A stretch of 64,000 bases of DNA from Actinocatenispora rupis (GCF_016861975.1 NZ_BOMB01000013.1:46963-110962), one strand, 5' to 3'; shown: positions 45,652 to 57,460, counted from the first letter of the stretch. Made by a program: numbers and translations. The notes: generated by a model from the letters alone, not told the origin.

Positions 45652-46555
45652 GGGGCGACGACACGCGGGCCGACCGGGAGAGGGTCACGCTGGACGCGGT
45701 CGAGCGGGACGACCGGGCGCTGGACGCGCTGGCCGGACTCGGCGACCCGGCCGATGCGCGTACCGACGACCCGACCCTGCGCCTGCTCGCCGCCTGGCAC
45801 GCGGACCTGTCCGCCGACGGCCCCGTTCCGGCATACGACGTTGAAGAGCCTGCGACGGTACGGGCCGCGGCGCCGGACATCGCCCGTACCCGCCGGCGTA
45901 CGGCCGGGTCGGTGGAGCCGGACCGTACCCGGCCGGGGAAGCGGCGTGGTCGTCGGCGCGGCAGCCGGCTGGCCCTGGCGACCGGGGTCGCGGTGCTTGC
46001 CACGACCGGGTTCGCCGGGGTGGCGATGGCCGCGGGCGGCGCGACGCCGGGCAGCCCGCTGTTCTCCCTGACCAAGGTCATCTACCCGGACCGCGCCTCG
46101 GTACGGGAGCACCAGGCCGCCGCCGCGCACGACCTCGCGTCCGCGCGCAAGGCCGCCGCCGAGGGCCGCGACGACGACGCCCGGCGGTACCTGGACGACG
46201 CGGACCGGCACAGCCGCGAGATGCCGTCGTCCGACGCGGACGCCGTGCGCCGGGACGCCGACGACGTACGCCGGAGTCTCGGGCCGTCGCCGTCGACGGA
46301 CGCGGCCGGCGGCAACAACAACATCGCGCCGCCGAGCAGCGGGCAGCCGAGCCCGAGTACCGAGCCGGGGTCGCCGTCGCCGTCGGGTGGCGCGTCCGAG
46401 CAGCCGCCGCCGAGCCCGTCGCCGTCCGGCGAGTCCGCGACGACGAACGGCGACGACGGCAACGGCAGCCAGGACGGCAACGGTGGCCAAGGCAAAGGGC
46501 ACAAGAAACATGAGTCGCTGAGCCTCGGCGCTCTGACCGCGCTGCTCCCCGTTCG

Positions 46556-46559
<4 letters not shown>
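45648..46559 (+). CDS. rsdA: RsdA-like anti-sigma-D factor, membrane protein
   Basis: 303 residues. The short N-terminal segment [20 protein letters not shown] with [11 protein letters not shown] fits the RsdA sigma-binding motif; a basic stretch ([11 protein letters not shown]) precedes a membrane helix ([20 protein letters not shown]). Outside is a helical region and a Pro/Ser/Gly-rich tail. By analogy it holds SigD at the membrane until cleaved. Overlap with sigD by 4 nt supports the pairing. Confidence 0.88.
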
Positions 46560-48713
<2,154 letters not shown>

Positions 48714-48825
48714 AGCGTGCGCGGGGTCCGCGTGCGCGTCGTCGTACGCGGGCTCCGGCGGCTCGTCCGCTCGTGTTGCCCGGTACAGTGCCGTTTCGGG
48801 TGTCCAGCGGCGGGAGGGGTCCAGC

Positions 48826-49944
48826 GTGCGTGACATGGTCGAGATCGGGATGGGCAAGGCGGCGCGGCGCGGATTCCACCTCGACGAGGTGGCGCTGGTG
48901 CCGACCCGGCGCACCCGGGACGTCAACGAGGTGTCCACCGCCTGGCAGCTCGACGCGTACCGGTTCGACATCCCGTGCGTGGCGCACCCCTCCGACGCCA
49001 CCATGAGCCCCGACAGCGCCGTCGCGCTCGGCCGGGCCGGCGGCCTCGGCGTCCTCAACGCTGAAGGACTCTGGACGCGGTACGAGGACCCCATCCCCGT
49101 GCTGCACGAGCTCAGCCAGCTCGACGAGGAGGCCGCCGCCACCCGCCGCCTCCAGCAGATGTACGCGGAACCCATCCGCCCCGAACTCATCGGCGAGCGC
49201 GTCAAGCAGATCCGCGACGCCGGCGTCACCGTCGCCGTACGGGTGTCGCCGCAGCACACCCTCCAGCTCGCGCCCGTCATCCTCGACGCCGGCATCGACA
49301 TCCTCGTCGTCCAGGGCACCATCGTGTCCGCCGAGCACGTCTCGACCACCGACGAGCCGCTCAACCTCAAGGAGTTCATCGCCGACCTCGACCTGCCCGT
49401 CATCGCCGGTGGCTGCACCAACTACCAGACCGCACTGCACCTCATGCGTACCGGTGCGGCCGGCGTCATCGTCGGCGTCGGCGCCGACGACTTCTCCACC
49501 ACCGACACCGTCCTCGGCATTCGCGTACCGATGGCCACCGCCATCTCCGACGCCGCCGCCGCCCGCCGCGACTACCTCGACGAGACCGGCGGCCGGTACG
49601 TGCACCTCATCGCCGACGGCGGCCTCGGTACCTCCGGCGACATCGCCAAGGCCCTCGGCTGCGGCGCCGACGCCGTCATGCTCGGCGAACCGCTCACCCT
49701 CGCCACCGACGCCCCCGCCGGCGGCGCCTGGTGGCACTCCGCCGCCAGCCACCCCAAACTGCCCCGCGGCATGTTCAGCCCCGCCGGCGAACAGCTCGGC
49801 ACCCTCGAAGAGGTCCTCTACGGCCCCTCCGACGACCCCGAAGGCGCCATGAACCTCTTCGGCGGCCTCCGCCGCGCCATGGCCAAGTGCGGCTACTCCG
49901 ACCTCAAGGAGTTCCAGCGGGTGAACCTCATCCTCGACCGCTAG
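48826..49944 (+). CDS. guaB3: GuaB3-family IMP dehydrogenase-related protein
   Basis: 372 residues without CBS domains. EIGMGKAARRGFHLDEVALV and HPSDATMSPDSAVALGRAGG are family hallmarks. Where GuaB has the catalytic CTT loop, this protein reads VGVGADDFSTTDTVLGIRV, so the catalytic Cys is absent; that is normal for GuaB3, whose exact reaction I leave open. GTG 48826 has GGGAGGGG upstream. 112 nt after guaB. Confidence 0.94.
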   Translation: MRDMVEIGMGKAARRGFHLDEVALVPTRRTRDVNEVSTAWQLDAYRFDIPCVAHPSDATMSPDSAVALGRAGGLGVLNAEGLWTRYEDPIPVLHELSQLDEEAAATRRLQQMYAEPIRPELIGERVKQIRDAGVTVAVRVSPQHTLQLAPVILDAGIDILVVQGTIVSAEHVSTTDEPLNLKEFIADLDLPVIAGGCTNYQTALHLMRTGAAGVIVGVGADDFSTTDTVLGIRVPMATAISDAAAARRDYLDETGGRYVHLIADGGLGTSGDIAKALGCGADAVMLGEPLTLATDAPAGGAWWHSAASHPKLPRGMFSPAGEQLGTLEEVLYGPSDDPEGAMNLFGGLRRAMAKCGYSDLKEFQRVNLILDR

Positions 49945-50011
49945 TTTTTGGATGACGCTGCGGCAAGTCCCGTTTCCCCACATCACCGTTACGGCACAAC
50001 CGATTCACCAC

Positions 50012-50034
50012 TTTTCCTTGGTACGCAAGGGAAA
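50012..50034 (+). terminator. Hairpin after guaB3
   Basis: ttttccttg (50012-50020) pairs with caagggaaa (50026-50034) with one G-U pair and a gtacg loop, 67 nt after the guaB3 stop. It resembles the dyad at 3606-3636. Confidence 0.5.
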
Positions 50035-50075
50035 CCGGCGGCTCGCGTCGGTGCAACCGTTGTGCGCCAACGCGT

Positions 50076-50465
50076 TCAGAGGGGGAGGGCGGGGGTTTCG
50101 CCGGTGAGTACGAGGCGGCGCTCGTCGTCGCGCTTGGCGACGGTGATGGTGAAGCCGCCGCGTACGGCGACGAGCTCGGTGTGGCTGCTGCGTACGACGG
50201 CCCAGCCCTCGTCGGCGAGGTAGCGGCGGGCGGCGGCGAGTCGCGTGGGGGCGGGGGTGCCGGCGGGATCGCCGATCTCGACGCGGATCCGGCTGGTCAC
50301 GGCGGTGGCCGCGCCGTCGGAGATGGCACCGGCGCCGCCGGGCCCGGCGTCGTGGACGACGACGGGCTGCTGGTCGGGTACCGCGGCGACGGCGGCGACG
50401 AGGAGCAGGCCCCGCAGCTCGTCGCGCGCCTGGTACGGGCTGTTCGGCCGACGGTCCGCGGTCAC
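50076..50465 (-). CDS. Hypothetical protein of the WXG100/DUF1023 operon
   Basis: 129 residues: PYQARDELRGLLLVAAVAAV near the start, RLAAARRYLADEGWAVVRSS and GGFTITVAKRDDERRLVLTG near the end. It looks like a small alpha/beta chaperone-like protein; I do not recognise a family. GTG 50465 overlaps the stop of the upstream gene by 4 nt, so it is the third gene of that operon. Confidence 0.75.
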   Translation of the reverse strand: MTADRRPNSPYQARDELRGLLLVAAVAAVPDQQPVVVHDAGPGGAGAISDGAATAVTSRIRVEIGDPAGTPAPTRLAAARRYLADEGWAVVRSSHTELVAVRGGFTITVAKRDDERRLVLTGETPALPL

Positions 50466-52342
50466 GCCCCGGTACCTCCCGGCTCGGGCCCGGACCACCG
50501 CACGAGCGCGCCGCCGACCGTACCGACGGTGTCGAGGACGCCGTCGAGTGCGGCGGCCGGTGCCGGTCCGGGCGGGGCCGGTGTGCCGGGTTCGTCGAGG
50601 CCGGCGAGCACGAGTTCCTCGTCGAGGGTGGTGTCGGTGAGGGTGACGTCGCCGAGCCGGCCGGTGACGACGCGGGCCAGGTTGTCGAGCGACTCGGAAC
50701 CGACCGCGTAGTAGCGGCCGTGTCCGGTGACCTCGGCGCCGCCCTGCGTCTCCAGCCGGGTCACGTCACCGAAGTCGGCGGGGTCCGCGCCGTGCGCCCG
50801 GGAGTACGCCAGGGCGTCGCCGGGTGCGCGCATCGCCCAGAACCGGGTGCCGGTGCGCGCGGTGCGGACGGGGTCGGGCAGGTCGTCGGCGGGGCCGGGC
50901 CGGGCCGGGCGCAGGTCGACGGCGGACCGGATCCGTTCGCCCAGCCCGGCGCTGCCGACGAACACCACGTCGTCCGGCTGGTACCCGGCGCGCAGCGCGG
51001 CGGCGACCAGTACGGTGCCGAGGCCGTGCGCGACGACCACGGTGTGCGCGTCCGGCGCCATCGTCGGCCGGAGCCCGGCGACGAACCGGCGCAGCGCGCT
51101 CGCGCCCGCCCGCGCCCGGGCCGGGACCGCGCCGGCGCCGGCCGCGTCGTACCCGAGCCAGGCGACGACGGCGGTGCCGGGGCCGGTGGCGTCGGCGAGC
51201 GTGCGCGCGTCGTTCGCCAGGGAGTTGAAGGTGTCGAGGCCGTTGCGCCCGCCGGGCACCAGCACCGCGACCCGCCGCGCCGTGCCCAGGTCGCCGAAGA
51301 CCTCCGCGATCCGGCCAGCGCCGCTCGGGTCGAACGCCAGGAACCTCCGCTCGTACTGCCCGCTCGTGCGCTCGCCGGTCTCCGGGTCCACCGCGGCCAC
51401 CGTACGGCTGGCGAGGAACGAGTTGAGCGTGCCGATCCGCTGGTTGATCGCGTCGATCGTACGGGCCCGGGTCACCGTGCGCGCCTCGTCCGACGCCGCC
51501 GCCAGTTCCGTACGGCTGCGGCGCAGGTCGGCCCGGTTCTCGTCGATGAGCTGCCGGTTCGCCGCGTACCGCTCGGACAGCGGCGCGCCCGGCAGGTGCG
51601 CGACCAGCCCCGGCCGCCGCCGGCGCGCGCGGGCCCGCCGGTTCGCCGGGAGCGACCCGTAGAACAGCAGGACGGCGCCGGCCAGGTCGGCGACCGACCC
51701 GTGCCGCGCGGCGAGCGCGTCGAGCGAGTCGACGTCGGACCGGTCGTCGTCCGCCTGCTCGTCGCCCGCCAGCGCGCCGCCCGTACCGTCGGCGTCCGCG
51801 GCCACGGAACCGGCGCCCGTACCAGCGTCGGTGTCCGGGCCCGCGTCGGCGCCGGCGGGCCGGCTGCCGAGGGCGCGGGAGGCGTGCGCGTCGGCCGCCT
51901 CCGCCACCACCAGCGCCTGCGCCGCCAACGACGCCGCCGTACGCCGGACCGAGTCGTACACCCCGGCGAGGGGGCCGAGCATCGTCGGCGGGAGGACGGT
52001 GACGTCGGCCCGCCCGTACACCTGGCAGCCGACGAGGTGGGCGAAGTTGTCGGCCAGGTCGAGCAGCTGGCGTGCCTCGTCGAGCCGGTCGGCCAGGCCC
52101 GAGATCACCGTGGACGCCTGCGAGTGCGCGTCGCCGAGCCGGTGCGCGTCGTCGGCCAGCGCGTGCCGGTGCGCCGTCGACGCGGTCGCCGCCGGGCCCT
52201 GCCAGCCGGCCAGGTCCCGGCCCGCCGACTCGACCGCCTGCTCCACCACCGTCGAGATCCGCTGCGCGTGCGTACGCAGGGCTTCCGCCATCGCCGCGAC
52301 CCGCTCCGGCCGTACCTTCCGGAGCTGCTCGACGGTCAACAT
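50462..52342 (-). CDS. WXG100-like N-terminus plus DUF1023 alpha/beta-hydrolase, nucleophile missing
   Basis: 626 residues. The N-terminal 130 are helical (LDAWQ-like GRDLAGWQGPAATASTAH), resembling a WXG100 hairpin; a long acidic disordered linker follows, then a DUF1023 domain (RVAVLVPGGRNGLDTFNSLA, GTAVVAWLGYDAAGAGAV). At the nucleophile elbow, where DUF1023 enzymes read GHSYG, this one has VVVAHGLGTVLVAAAL: the Ser is replaced by Gly. A GHG His is retained near the C-terminus. It is thus probably a non-catalytic member. Overlaps both neighbours. Confidence 0.85.
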   Translation of the reverse strand: MLTVEQLRKVRPERVAAMAEALRTHAQRISTVVEQAVESAGRDLAGWQGPAATASTAHRHALADDAHRLGDAHSQASTVISGLADRLDEARQLLDLADNFAHLVGCQVYGRADVTVLPPTMLGPLAGVYDSVRRTAASLAAQALVVAEAADAHASRALGSRPAGADAGPDTDAGTGAGSVAADADGTGGALAGDEQADDDRSDVDSLDALAARHGSVADLAGAVLLFYGSLPANRRARARRRRPGLVAHLPGAPLSERYAANRQLIDENRADLRRSRTELAAASDEARTVTRARTIDAINQRIGTLNSFLASRTVAAVDPETGERTSGQYERRFLAFDPSGAGRIAEVFGDLGTARRVAVLVPGGRNGLDTFNSLANDARTLADATGPGTAVVAWLGYDAAGAGAVPARARAGASALRRFVAGLRPTMAPDAHTVVVAHGLGTVLVAAALRAGYQPDDVVFVGSAGLGERIRSAVDLRPARPGPADDLPDPVRTARTGTRFWAMRAPGDALAYSRAHGADPADFGDVTRLETQGGAEVTGHGRYYAVGSESLDNLARVVTGRLGDVTLTDTTLDEELVLAGLDEPGTPAPPGPAPAAALDGVLDTVGTVGGALVRWSGPEPGGTGA

Positions 52343-52671
52343 GGATCCCCGGTCTCACGCAGGGCGCGCTGGATCAGCCGCTCCGCGTCGTCGTACCGGT
52401 CGGCGGCGGCGCGGAGCTGGTCGGCATGGTCCGAGTACTCCGCGGCAAGGCCCCGGACGGAGGCGTCCCAGTGCTCGCCGAGGCTGGCCAGCGCCGCACC
52501 GGCGGACCAGCCACTCAGGCCGGCGTCGCCGAGCAGCTCGGCCGGCGCCGGCAGGGCGGGGTCCTCGGCGCGGTGGTCGTCCGCGCCGCCGAGCCGGGTA
52601 CCGATCTCGGCGAGGCGGGCCGCGGCGCTGCGCAACCGGTCTGTGTCGACCTCGAACCGGTCCGCGGTCAT
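52336..52671 (-). CDS. WXG100-like small helical protein
   Basis: 111 residues, two predicted helices around LSGWSAGAALASLGEHWDAS; the C-terminal helix carries DRYDDAERLIQRAL, a match to the YxxxD/E type VII secretion signal. The N-terminal DTDRLRSAAARLAEIGTRLG is typical. It overlaps the DUF1023 gene by 7 nt. An Esx-like partner or substrate role is inference; no secretion ATPase lies in the window. Confidence 0.75.
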   Translation of the reverse strand: MTADRFEVDTDRLRSAAARLAEIGTRLGGADDHRAEDPALPAPAELLGDAGLSGWSAGAALASLGEHWDASVRGLAAEYSDHADQLRAAADRYDDAERLIQRALRETGDPC

Positions 52672-52867
52672 GACCGTCTCCCTCCTGCCCGCGTACCGCA
52701 GATGGACCGGCGTGTCGGGCGAACCCCCGCCCGGACCCGACGTGCCGGTGCGGTCAATTGTTGATCTCTCGACCGCGTGCCGTCGTTACTGCTGACGCGC
52801 TACCCATCACGTGCCATACGGGGGATCATTGTCCATCGGCGCAAGTCCGCAGTGGGTGAGGAGCGCA

Positions 52868-54565
52868 ATGGGTGTCGCAGATCCCGTCGCCGCCTTCGAC
52901 GTGGTGGTGATCGGCTCCGGCTTCGGCGGCAGCGCCGCGGCGCTGCGCCTCACCGAGAAGGGGTACCGGGTGGCCGTCGTCGAGGCGGGCCGCCGGTTCG
53001 CCGACGACGAACTGCCGGAGACGTCGTGGCGGCTGCGCCGGTTCCTGTGGGCGCCGCGGCTCGGCTGCTTCGGCATCCAGCGGATCACCCTGCTGCGCAA
53101 CGTACTCGTGCTGTCCGGTGCCGGCGTCGGCGGCGGCTCGCTGGTGTACGCGAACACGCTCTACCGGCCGCCCGCCGAGTTCTTCGCCGACCGGCAGTGG
53201 GCCGACATCACCGACTGGGCCGCTGAGCTCGCGCCGTACTACGACCAGGCGGAGCGGATGCTCGGCGTCGTGGAGTACGGCACGGACACGCCGTCCGACG
53301 TGGCGATGCGTACGGTGGCGGAGCGGATGGGCGTGGGCGACACGTTCCACCGGGCGCCGGTCGGGGTGTTCCTCGGCATGCCCGGCCGCACCGCCCCCGA
53401 CCCGTACTTCGGGGGTGCGGGCCCGGCGCGCACGGGCTGCCTGGAGTGCGGCGAGTGCATGACCGGCTGCCGGCACAACGCGAAGAACACGCTGGTCAAG
53501 AACTACCTGTACCTGGCGGAGCGGGCCGGCGCGCGGGTGTTCCCGCTGAGCACCGTCACCGCGGTACGGCCCGCGCCCGGCGGCGGATACCGGGTGGAGA
53601 TGGCGCGTACCGGGACGCGGGGCGGGCCGCGCGACCGGCGGGTGTTCGCGGCCGGCCAGGTGGTCTTCGCGGCCGGCGCCCTCGGTACCCAGCGGCTGCT
53701 GCTCCGGATGCGCGACGACGGCGTACTGTCCGGCCTGTCGCCGGCGCTGGGCACGCTGACCCGTACCAACTCGGAGTCGATCGTCGGGGCGCGGTCGCGC
53801 CGGTCCGACGTGGACTTCACCCGCGGGGTGGCGATCACCAGCTCGTTCCATCCCGACGCGCGCACCCACATCGAGCCCGTCCGGTACGGCCGCGGGTCGA
53901 ACGCGATGAGCCTGCTGCAGACCGTCCTCACCGACGGCGGCGGGCGCTGGCCGCGGGCGTTCACCTGGCTGGCCGAGGCGGCGCGGCACCCGGGCGCGCT
54001 GGCCCGCAGCCTGTCCACCCGGCACTGGTCCGAACGCACGATCATCGCGCTGGTCATGCAGTCGCTGGACAACTCGCTGACCGTCCGGCAGCGCCGCACC
54101 CTGTTCGGCGGCCACACCCTCACCACCACCCAGGGGTACGGCGAGCCGAACCCGGCGTGGATCCCCGCCGGCAACGAGGCGGTACGCCGGCTCGCCGAGG
54201 AGATCGACGGCGACGCCGGCGGTACCTGGGGCGAGATCGCGAACATCCCCATCACCGCGCACATCCTCGGCGGCTGCCCGATCGCCGACTCGCCCGACCG
54301 CGGCGTACTCGACGGCTACCAGCGCGTCCACGGCCACCCCGGCCTGCACGTACTCGACGGCGCGGCGGTGTCCGCCAACCTCGGCGTCAACCCGTCGCTC
54401 ACCATCACCGCGCAGGCCGAGCGCGCCCTCGCGTACTGGCCGAACCACGGGGACGCCGACCCGCGGCCGCCGCTGGGCGAGCCGTACCGGCAGGTCGTGG
54501 CGGTGGCGCCGCGCTCGCCCGTGGTGCCCGCCGGCGCCCCCGGCGCCCTCCGCCTGCCGTCCTGA
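52868..54565 (+). CDS. GMC-family oxidoreductase, cholesterol-oxidase (ChoD)-like
   Basis: 565 residues. FAD-binding DVVVIGSGFGGSAAALRLTE at the N-terminus; GAGVGGGSLVYANTLYRPP; a Cys-rich segment CLECGECMTGCRHNAKNTLV; and C-terminal HVLDGAAVSANLGVNPSLTI with the Asn-Pro pair. This family lies beside guaB3 in mycobacteria (choD). The substrate may be a sterol or other alcohol; cholesterol oxidase activity is uncertain in the family. ATG 52868 has GAGG upstream. Confidence 0.93.
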   Translation: MGVADPVAAFDVVVIGSGFGGSAAALRLTEKGYRVAVVEAGRRFADDELPETSWRLRRFLWAPRLGCFGIQRITLLRNVLVLSGAGVGGGSLVYANTLYRPPAEFFADRQWADITDWAAELAPYYDQAERMLGVVEYGTDTPSDVAMRTVAERMGVGDTFHRAPVGVFLGMPGRTAPDPYFGGAGPARTGCLECGECMTGCRHNAKNTLVKNYLYLAERAGARVFPLSTVTAVRPAPGGGYRVEMARTGTRGGPRDRRVFAAGQVVFAAGALGTQRLLLRMRDDGVLSGLSPALGTLTRTNSESIVGARSRRSDVDFTRGVAITSSFHPDARTHIEPVRYGRGSNAMSLLQTVLTDGGGRWPRAFTWLAEAARHPGALARSLSTRHWSERTIIALVMQSLDNSLTVRQRRTLFGGHTLTTTQGYGEPNPAWIPAGNEAVRRLAEEIDGDAGGTWGEIANIPITAHILGGCPIADSPDRGVLDGYQRVHGHPGLHVLDGAAVSANLGVNPSLTITAQAERALAYWPNHGDADPRPPLGEPYRQVVAVAPRSPVVPAGAPGALRLPS

Positions 54566-54586
54566 CGCGCTCCGGGCGCGGTCAGG
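54561..54586. terminator. Stop-to-stop hairpin between GMC and LysR genes
   Basis: cctgacgcgc pairs with gcgcggtcagg (one bulged G) around tccgg and contains both convergent stop codons. Confidence 0.5.
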
Positions 54587-55427
54587 CGCTGAGGGCGTAC
54601 AGGACGGCGCGGAGGTCGGCGTCGGTCCGGTCCCGACCGGTACGCCAGGCGAGGCGGAGCGACAGCGGCGCGGCGGCCGGCTGCGGCAGCCGTACGAGAC
54701 GGCCGGTGGCCAGGTCGTCGGCGACGGCGAACTCGGGCAGCAGCGCGTGCCCGCGGCCGCCCGCCGCCCACGCCCGGATCACGCCGACCGTCCCCAGCTC
54801 GACCCGGTCCGCCGCGGTGCCGAGCACCCGGTCGGCGGCCAGCCAGAACGAGCAGCCCGGCTCCGTACAGAGCAGCGGGCCCTCCGGGCGGTCCGGCGCA
54901 CCGACCAGTACCAGGGGGACGTCGGCGACGTCGAGGAAGTCGAGCGTGGTGCCCGGCGGTGGCGCGAACCCGAGACCGCCGAGCGTGTCGCCGGTGTCCA
55001 GGAACAGCCCGGCGTCGAGGTCGTCGGCGGCCAGCGCGGCGAGCAGCGCGCCGCGCTGCATCGGCCGGGCCAGTACGGTCAGGTCGGGGTGGCGGTCGGC
55101 GAGCCGGTCCAGCATCTCCGGCAGCAGCCCCGCGACCAGCGTCTCCAGCGCGCCCACCCGTACGCCGGCGTGCCGGCCGGTCACCTCGGCGCGGACCCGT
55201 TCCACGTACCCGAGGAGGTCCTCGGCGTGGCGGCCGAGGCGCTGGCCGGCGCGGGTGGGGCGCATGCCGGCGCCGGTGCGGTCGAACAGCCGCACCCCGA
55301 GATCGCGTTCCAGCGCCCGGACCTGGCCGGACACCGAGGACGGCGCGACGCCGAGGCGGGCCGCGGCGGCGGTCACCCCACCGGCCCGGAGTACGGCGAG
55401 GAAGCCGCGCAGATGGCTCGGGTTCAC
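54582..55427 (-). CDS. LysR-family transcriptional regulator
   Basis: 281 residues: MNPSHLRGFLAVLRAGGVTA, then ARLGVAPSSVSGQVRALERD as the winged helix, and a substrate-binding-like domain with several LDAGLFLDTG / VPLVLVGAPD strands. Divergent from the DHA2-type MFS gene (234 nt), so it may control that exporter. Confidence 0.92.
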   Translation of the reverse strand: MNPSHLRGFLAVLRAGGVTAAAARLGVAPSSVSGQVRALERDLGVRLFDRTGAGMRPTRAGQRLGRHAEDLLGYVERVRAEVTGRHAGVRVGALETLVAGLLPEMLDRLADRHPDLTVLARPMQRGALLAALAADDLDAGLFLDTGDTLGGLGFAPPPGTTLDFLDVADVPLVLVGAPDRPEGPLLCTEPGCSFWLAADRVLGTAADRVELGTVGVIRAWAAGGRGHALLPEFAVADDLATGRLVRLPQPAAAPLSLRLAWRTGRDRTDADLRAVLYALSA

Positions 55428-55660
55428 CCCGCAAAGCTAGCCCGGGTCTGCACAGGTTGCGGGGCCGGCTGCGCCGGGGCCTGTTCGCCGCGTTGTCGGC
55501 ACGAGCGCACCCACCTGCACCTCCGCCTCGCGCAACGAACGGAATGCGGCTCGCCCGACCGAACCCGTGCAGACACGGGCTGGCCCGTACGGGATGTCCG
55601 AACGGTGCGTGCGGGGTTCGCGGTGGGCGGCCGCACACGTTCCGCCGGAGGCTGCGGACC

Positions 55661-56983
55661 ATGACCGTACGCACCGCTGCTGGCCGCGACGCCGTTCTGC
55701 GCCGCGCCGTCCGACTCGTCGGCGTCTCCCTCGGGTACTTCCTCGTCCTGCTCGACACGACCGTGCTCACCGTGGCCCTGCCCGATCTGCGCCGCTCGCT
55801 CGGCGGCCCGGTCGCCGGCCAGCAGTGGGCGGTCGCCGGGTACACGGTGGTGTTCGCGGCGCTGCTGCTGGGCGCCGGCGCCGTCGCCGACCGGTACGGC
55901 GCCCGCCGGGTGTTCGCCGCCGGTGTCGCCGCGTTCGGGGTGTTGTCGCTGGCCAGCGCGGCAGCCCCGACCCTCTGGGTACTCGTCGTGCTGCGCGCGC
56001 TGCTCGGTGCGGCCGGCGCGGCGTGCCTGCCGGCGTCGCTGGCGCTGGTCGCGCGGCTCTACCCGGTCGCGGCCGAACGGGCGCGGGCGCTCGGCGCGTG
56101 GGCGGCGATCACCGGCGTGGCGCTCGCCGCCGGGCCGGTCGCGGGCGGCGCGCTGGTGTCGCTGGCCGGCTGGCGGGCCGTGTTCCTCGTGAACGTCCCG
56201 GTCGCCGCGCTCGCCCTGCTCCTCACCGCCGGCCGTACGCTCGCCGCGCCCCGCGGTACCGGCCGGGTCGACTGGGGTTCGCAGCTGCTCGCCGCCGCGT
56301 TCCTCGGGCTGGTCACGGCGGCCGTCATCGGGGCCGGCGCCTTCTCGCTGCCCACCGGCGCCGCCGCCCTGCTCGCCCTCGCCCTCCTCGTACGCCGGCA
56401 GCGCCGGGCGCCGCATCCGCTCGTACCGACGGCGCTGCTCCGGGTACCCGCGGCGCGGTCGGCGCTGCTGTCCGGCGCCGCGGTCAACTTCGCCCTGTCC
56501 GGCACCCTGTTCGTGGTGACGCTCGTCCTCCAGGACCGGTACGGCTGGGGTCCGCTCGCCGCGGGCCTCGCGTTCCTGCCGTTGACGCTGCCGACCGCGT
56601 TCAACCCGCTGGTCACCGGCCGCCTCGTCGCCCGGTACGGCCCGCGCCGCCCCGTACTCGCCGGCCTCGGCCTGCTCACCGCGGGCGCGCTGCTGCTCGC
56701 CGCCGCCCCCGGGTACGCGGTGCTCGCGGTGGGGTTGGCGGTGACCGGGCTGGGCGTCTCGTTCGCGCTGCCGGCACTGGTCACGGCCACGGTCGCCGCC
56801 GCGCCGGACGGTCTCGCCGGCACCGCGTCCGGCCTCCTCAACGCGGTACGCCAGGTCGGCGCGACGGTCGGGGTCGCCGCGATGGGCGCGGTCGTCGCGC
56901 CGGGCCTCGCTGCCGTACCGGTGGCGCTGCTGCTGTCCGCCGCCGTCGTCGCGGCCGCGCTCGCCGGCACCGCCCGGGCGTGA
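55661..56983 (+). CDS. MFS drug-exporter-like transporter
   Basis: 440 residues, about 12-14 hydrophobic helices. LGYFLVLLDTTVLTVALPDL in helix 1 is the DHA2 (14-helix drug:H+ antiporter) motif, with LLLGAGAVADRYGARRVFAA as the MFS loop and GAWAAITGVALAAGPVAGGA as the antiporter motif. ATG 55661 has GGAGG 10 nt upstream. Substrate unknown. Confidence 0.92.
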   Translation: MTVRTAAGRDAVLRRAVRLVGVSLGYFLVLLDTTVLTVALPDLRRSLGGPVAGQQWAVAGYTVVFAALLLGAGAVADRYGARRVFAAGVAAFGVLSLASAAAPTLWVLVVLRALLGAAGAACLPASLALVARLYPVAAERARALGAWAAITGVALAAGPVAGGALVSLAGWRAVFLVNVPVAALALLLTAGRTLAAPRGTGRVDWGSQLLAAAFLGLVTAAVIGAGAFSLPTGAAALLALALLVRRQRRAPHPLVPTALLRVPAARSALLSGAAVNFALSGTLFVVTLVLQDRYGWGPLAAGLAFLPLTLPTAFNPLVTGRLVARYGPRRPVLAGLGLLTAGALLLAAAPGYAVLAVGLAVTGLGVSFALPALVTATVAAAPDGLAGTASGLLNAVRQVGATVGVAAMGAVVAPGLAAVPVALLLSAAVVAAALAGTARA

Positions 56984-56997
56984 CCGCCGCGCGGTCA
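56981..56997. terminator. Stop-to-stop hairpin between MFS and DoxX genes
   Basis: tgaccgc and gcggtca are perfectly complementary around cgc; the outer triplets are the two stop codons. Confidence 0.5.
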
Positions 56998-57345
56998 GGA
57001 GAGGGCGCGCGCGACGAGGAGGAGTACCGCGAGCAGGGCGAACGCGAGGGAGGGGACGGTCTGGCCGGCGGCGTCGCGGTGCCGGAGGTGGAGTACGGCC
57101 GCGCCGAGCATGAGCAGGACCAGGCCGACCGCGGCGGCGACGCCGAGCGGCGCCCAGGCCAGCCCGACCAGCAACCCGGCCGCGGCCGCGACCTCCAGTA
57201 CGCCGATGCCACGCCACGCGGGGTACGGGAAGCCCAGGTGGGCGGCGTTGTCCCGCATCGGCCGGAGGCCGGCGAGCTTGGCCGCGCCGGTGGCGAGGAA
57301 CGCGACGGCGAGCAGGACGGACAGTACGACCGTGGCGACGAACAC
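56995..57345 (-). CDS. DoxX-family membrane protein
   Basis: 116 residues with four helices: VVLSVLLAVAFLATGAAKLA, then IGVLEVAAAAGLLVGLAWAP, GVAAAVGLVLLMLGAAVLHL and a final LAFALLAVLLLVARAL. DoxX-like proteins are small membrane proteins linked to quinone or redox balance. GTG 57345 has GGGAGG 6 nt upstream; a longer frame to 57387 is less likely. Confidence 0.86.
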   Translation of the reverse strand: MFVATVVLSVLLAVAFLATGAAKLAGLRPMRDNAAHLGFPYPAWRGIGVLEVAAAAGLLVGLAWAPLGVAAAVGLVLLMLGAAVLHLRHRDAAGQTVPSLAFALLAVLLLVARALS

Positions 57346-57460
57346 CGGAACCCTCCCGGGCGGCGAGCGCGGAGCGTGCGCGAGCACCGTACTCCGTCCG
57401 GCCGGCGCGGACCCCGGGGCACCTGGACGTGCCGGCGGGTTCGGTTGCGGCGCAAGGGGA

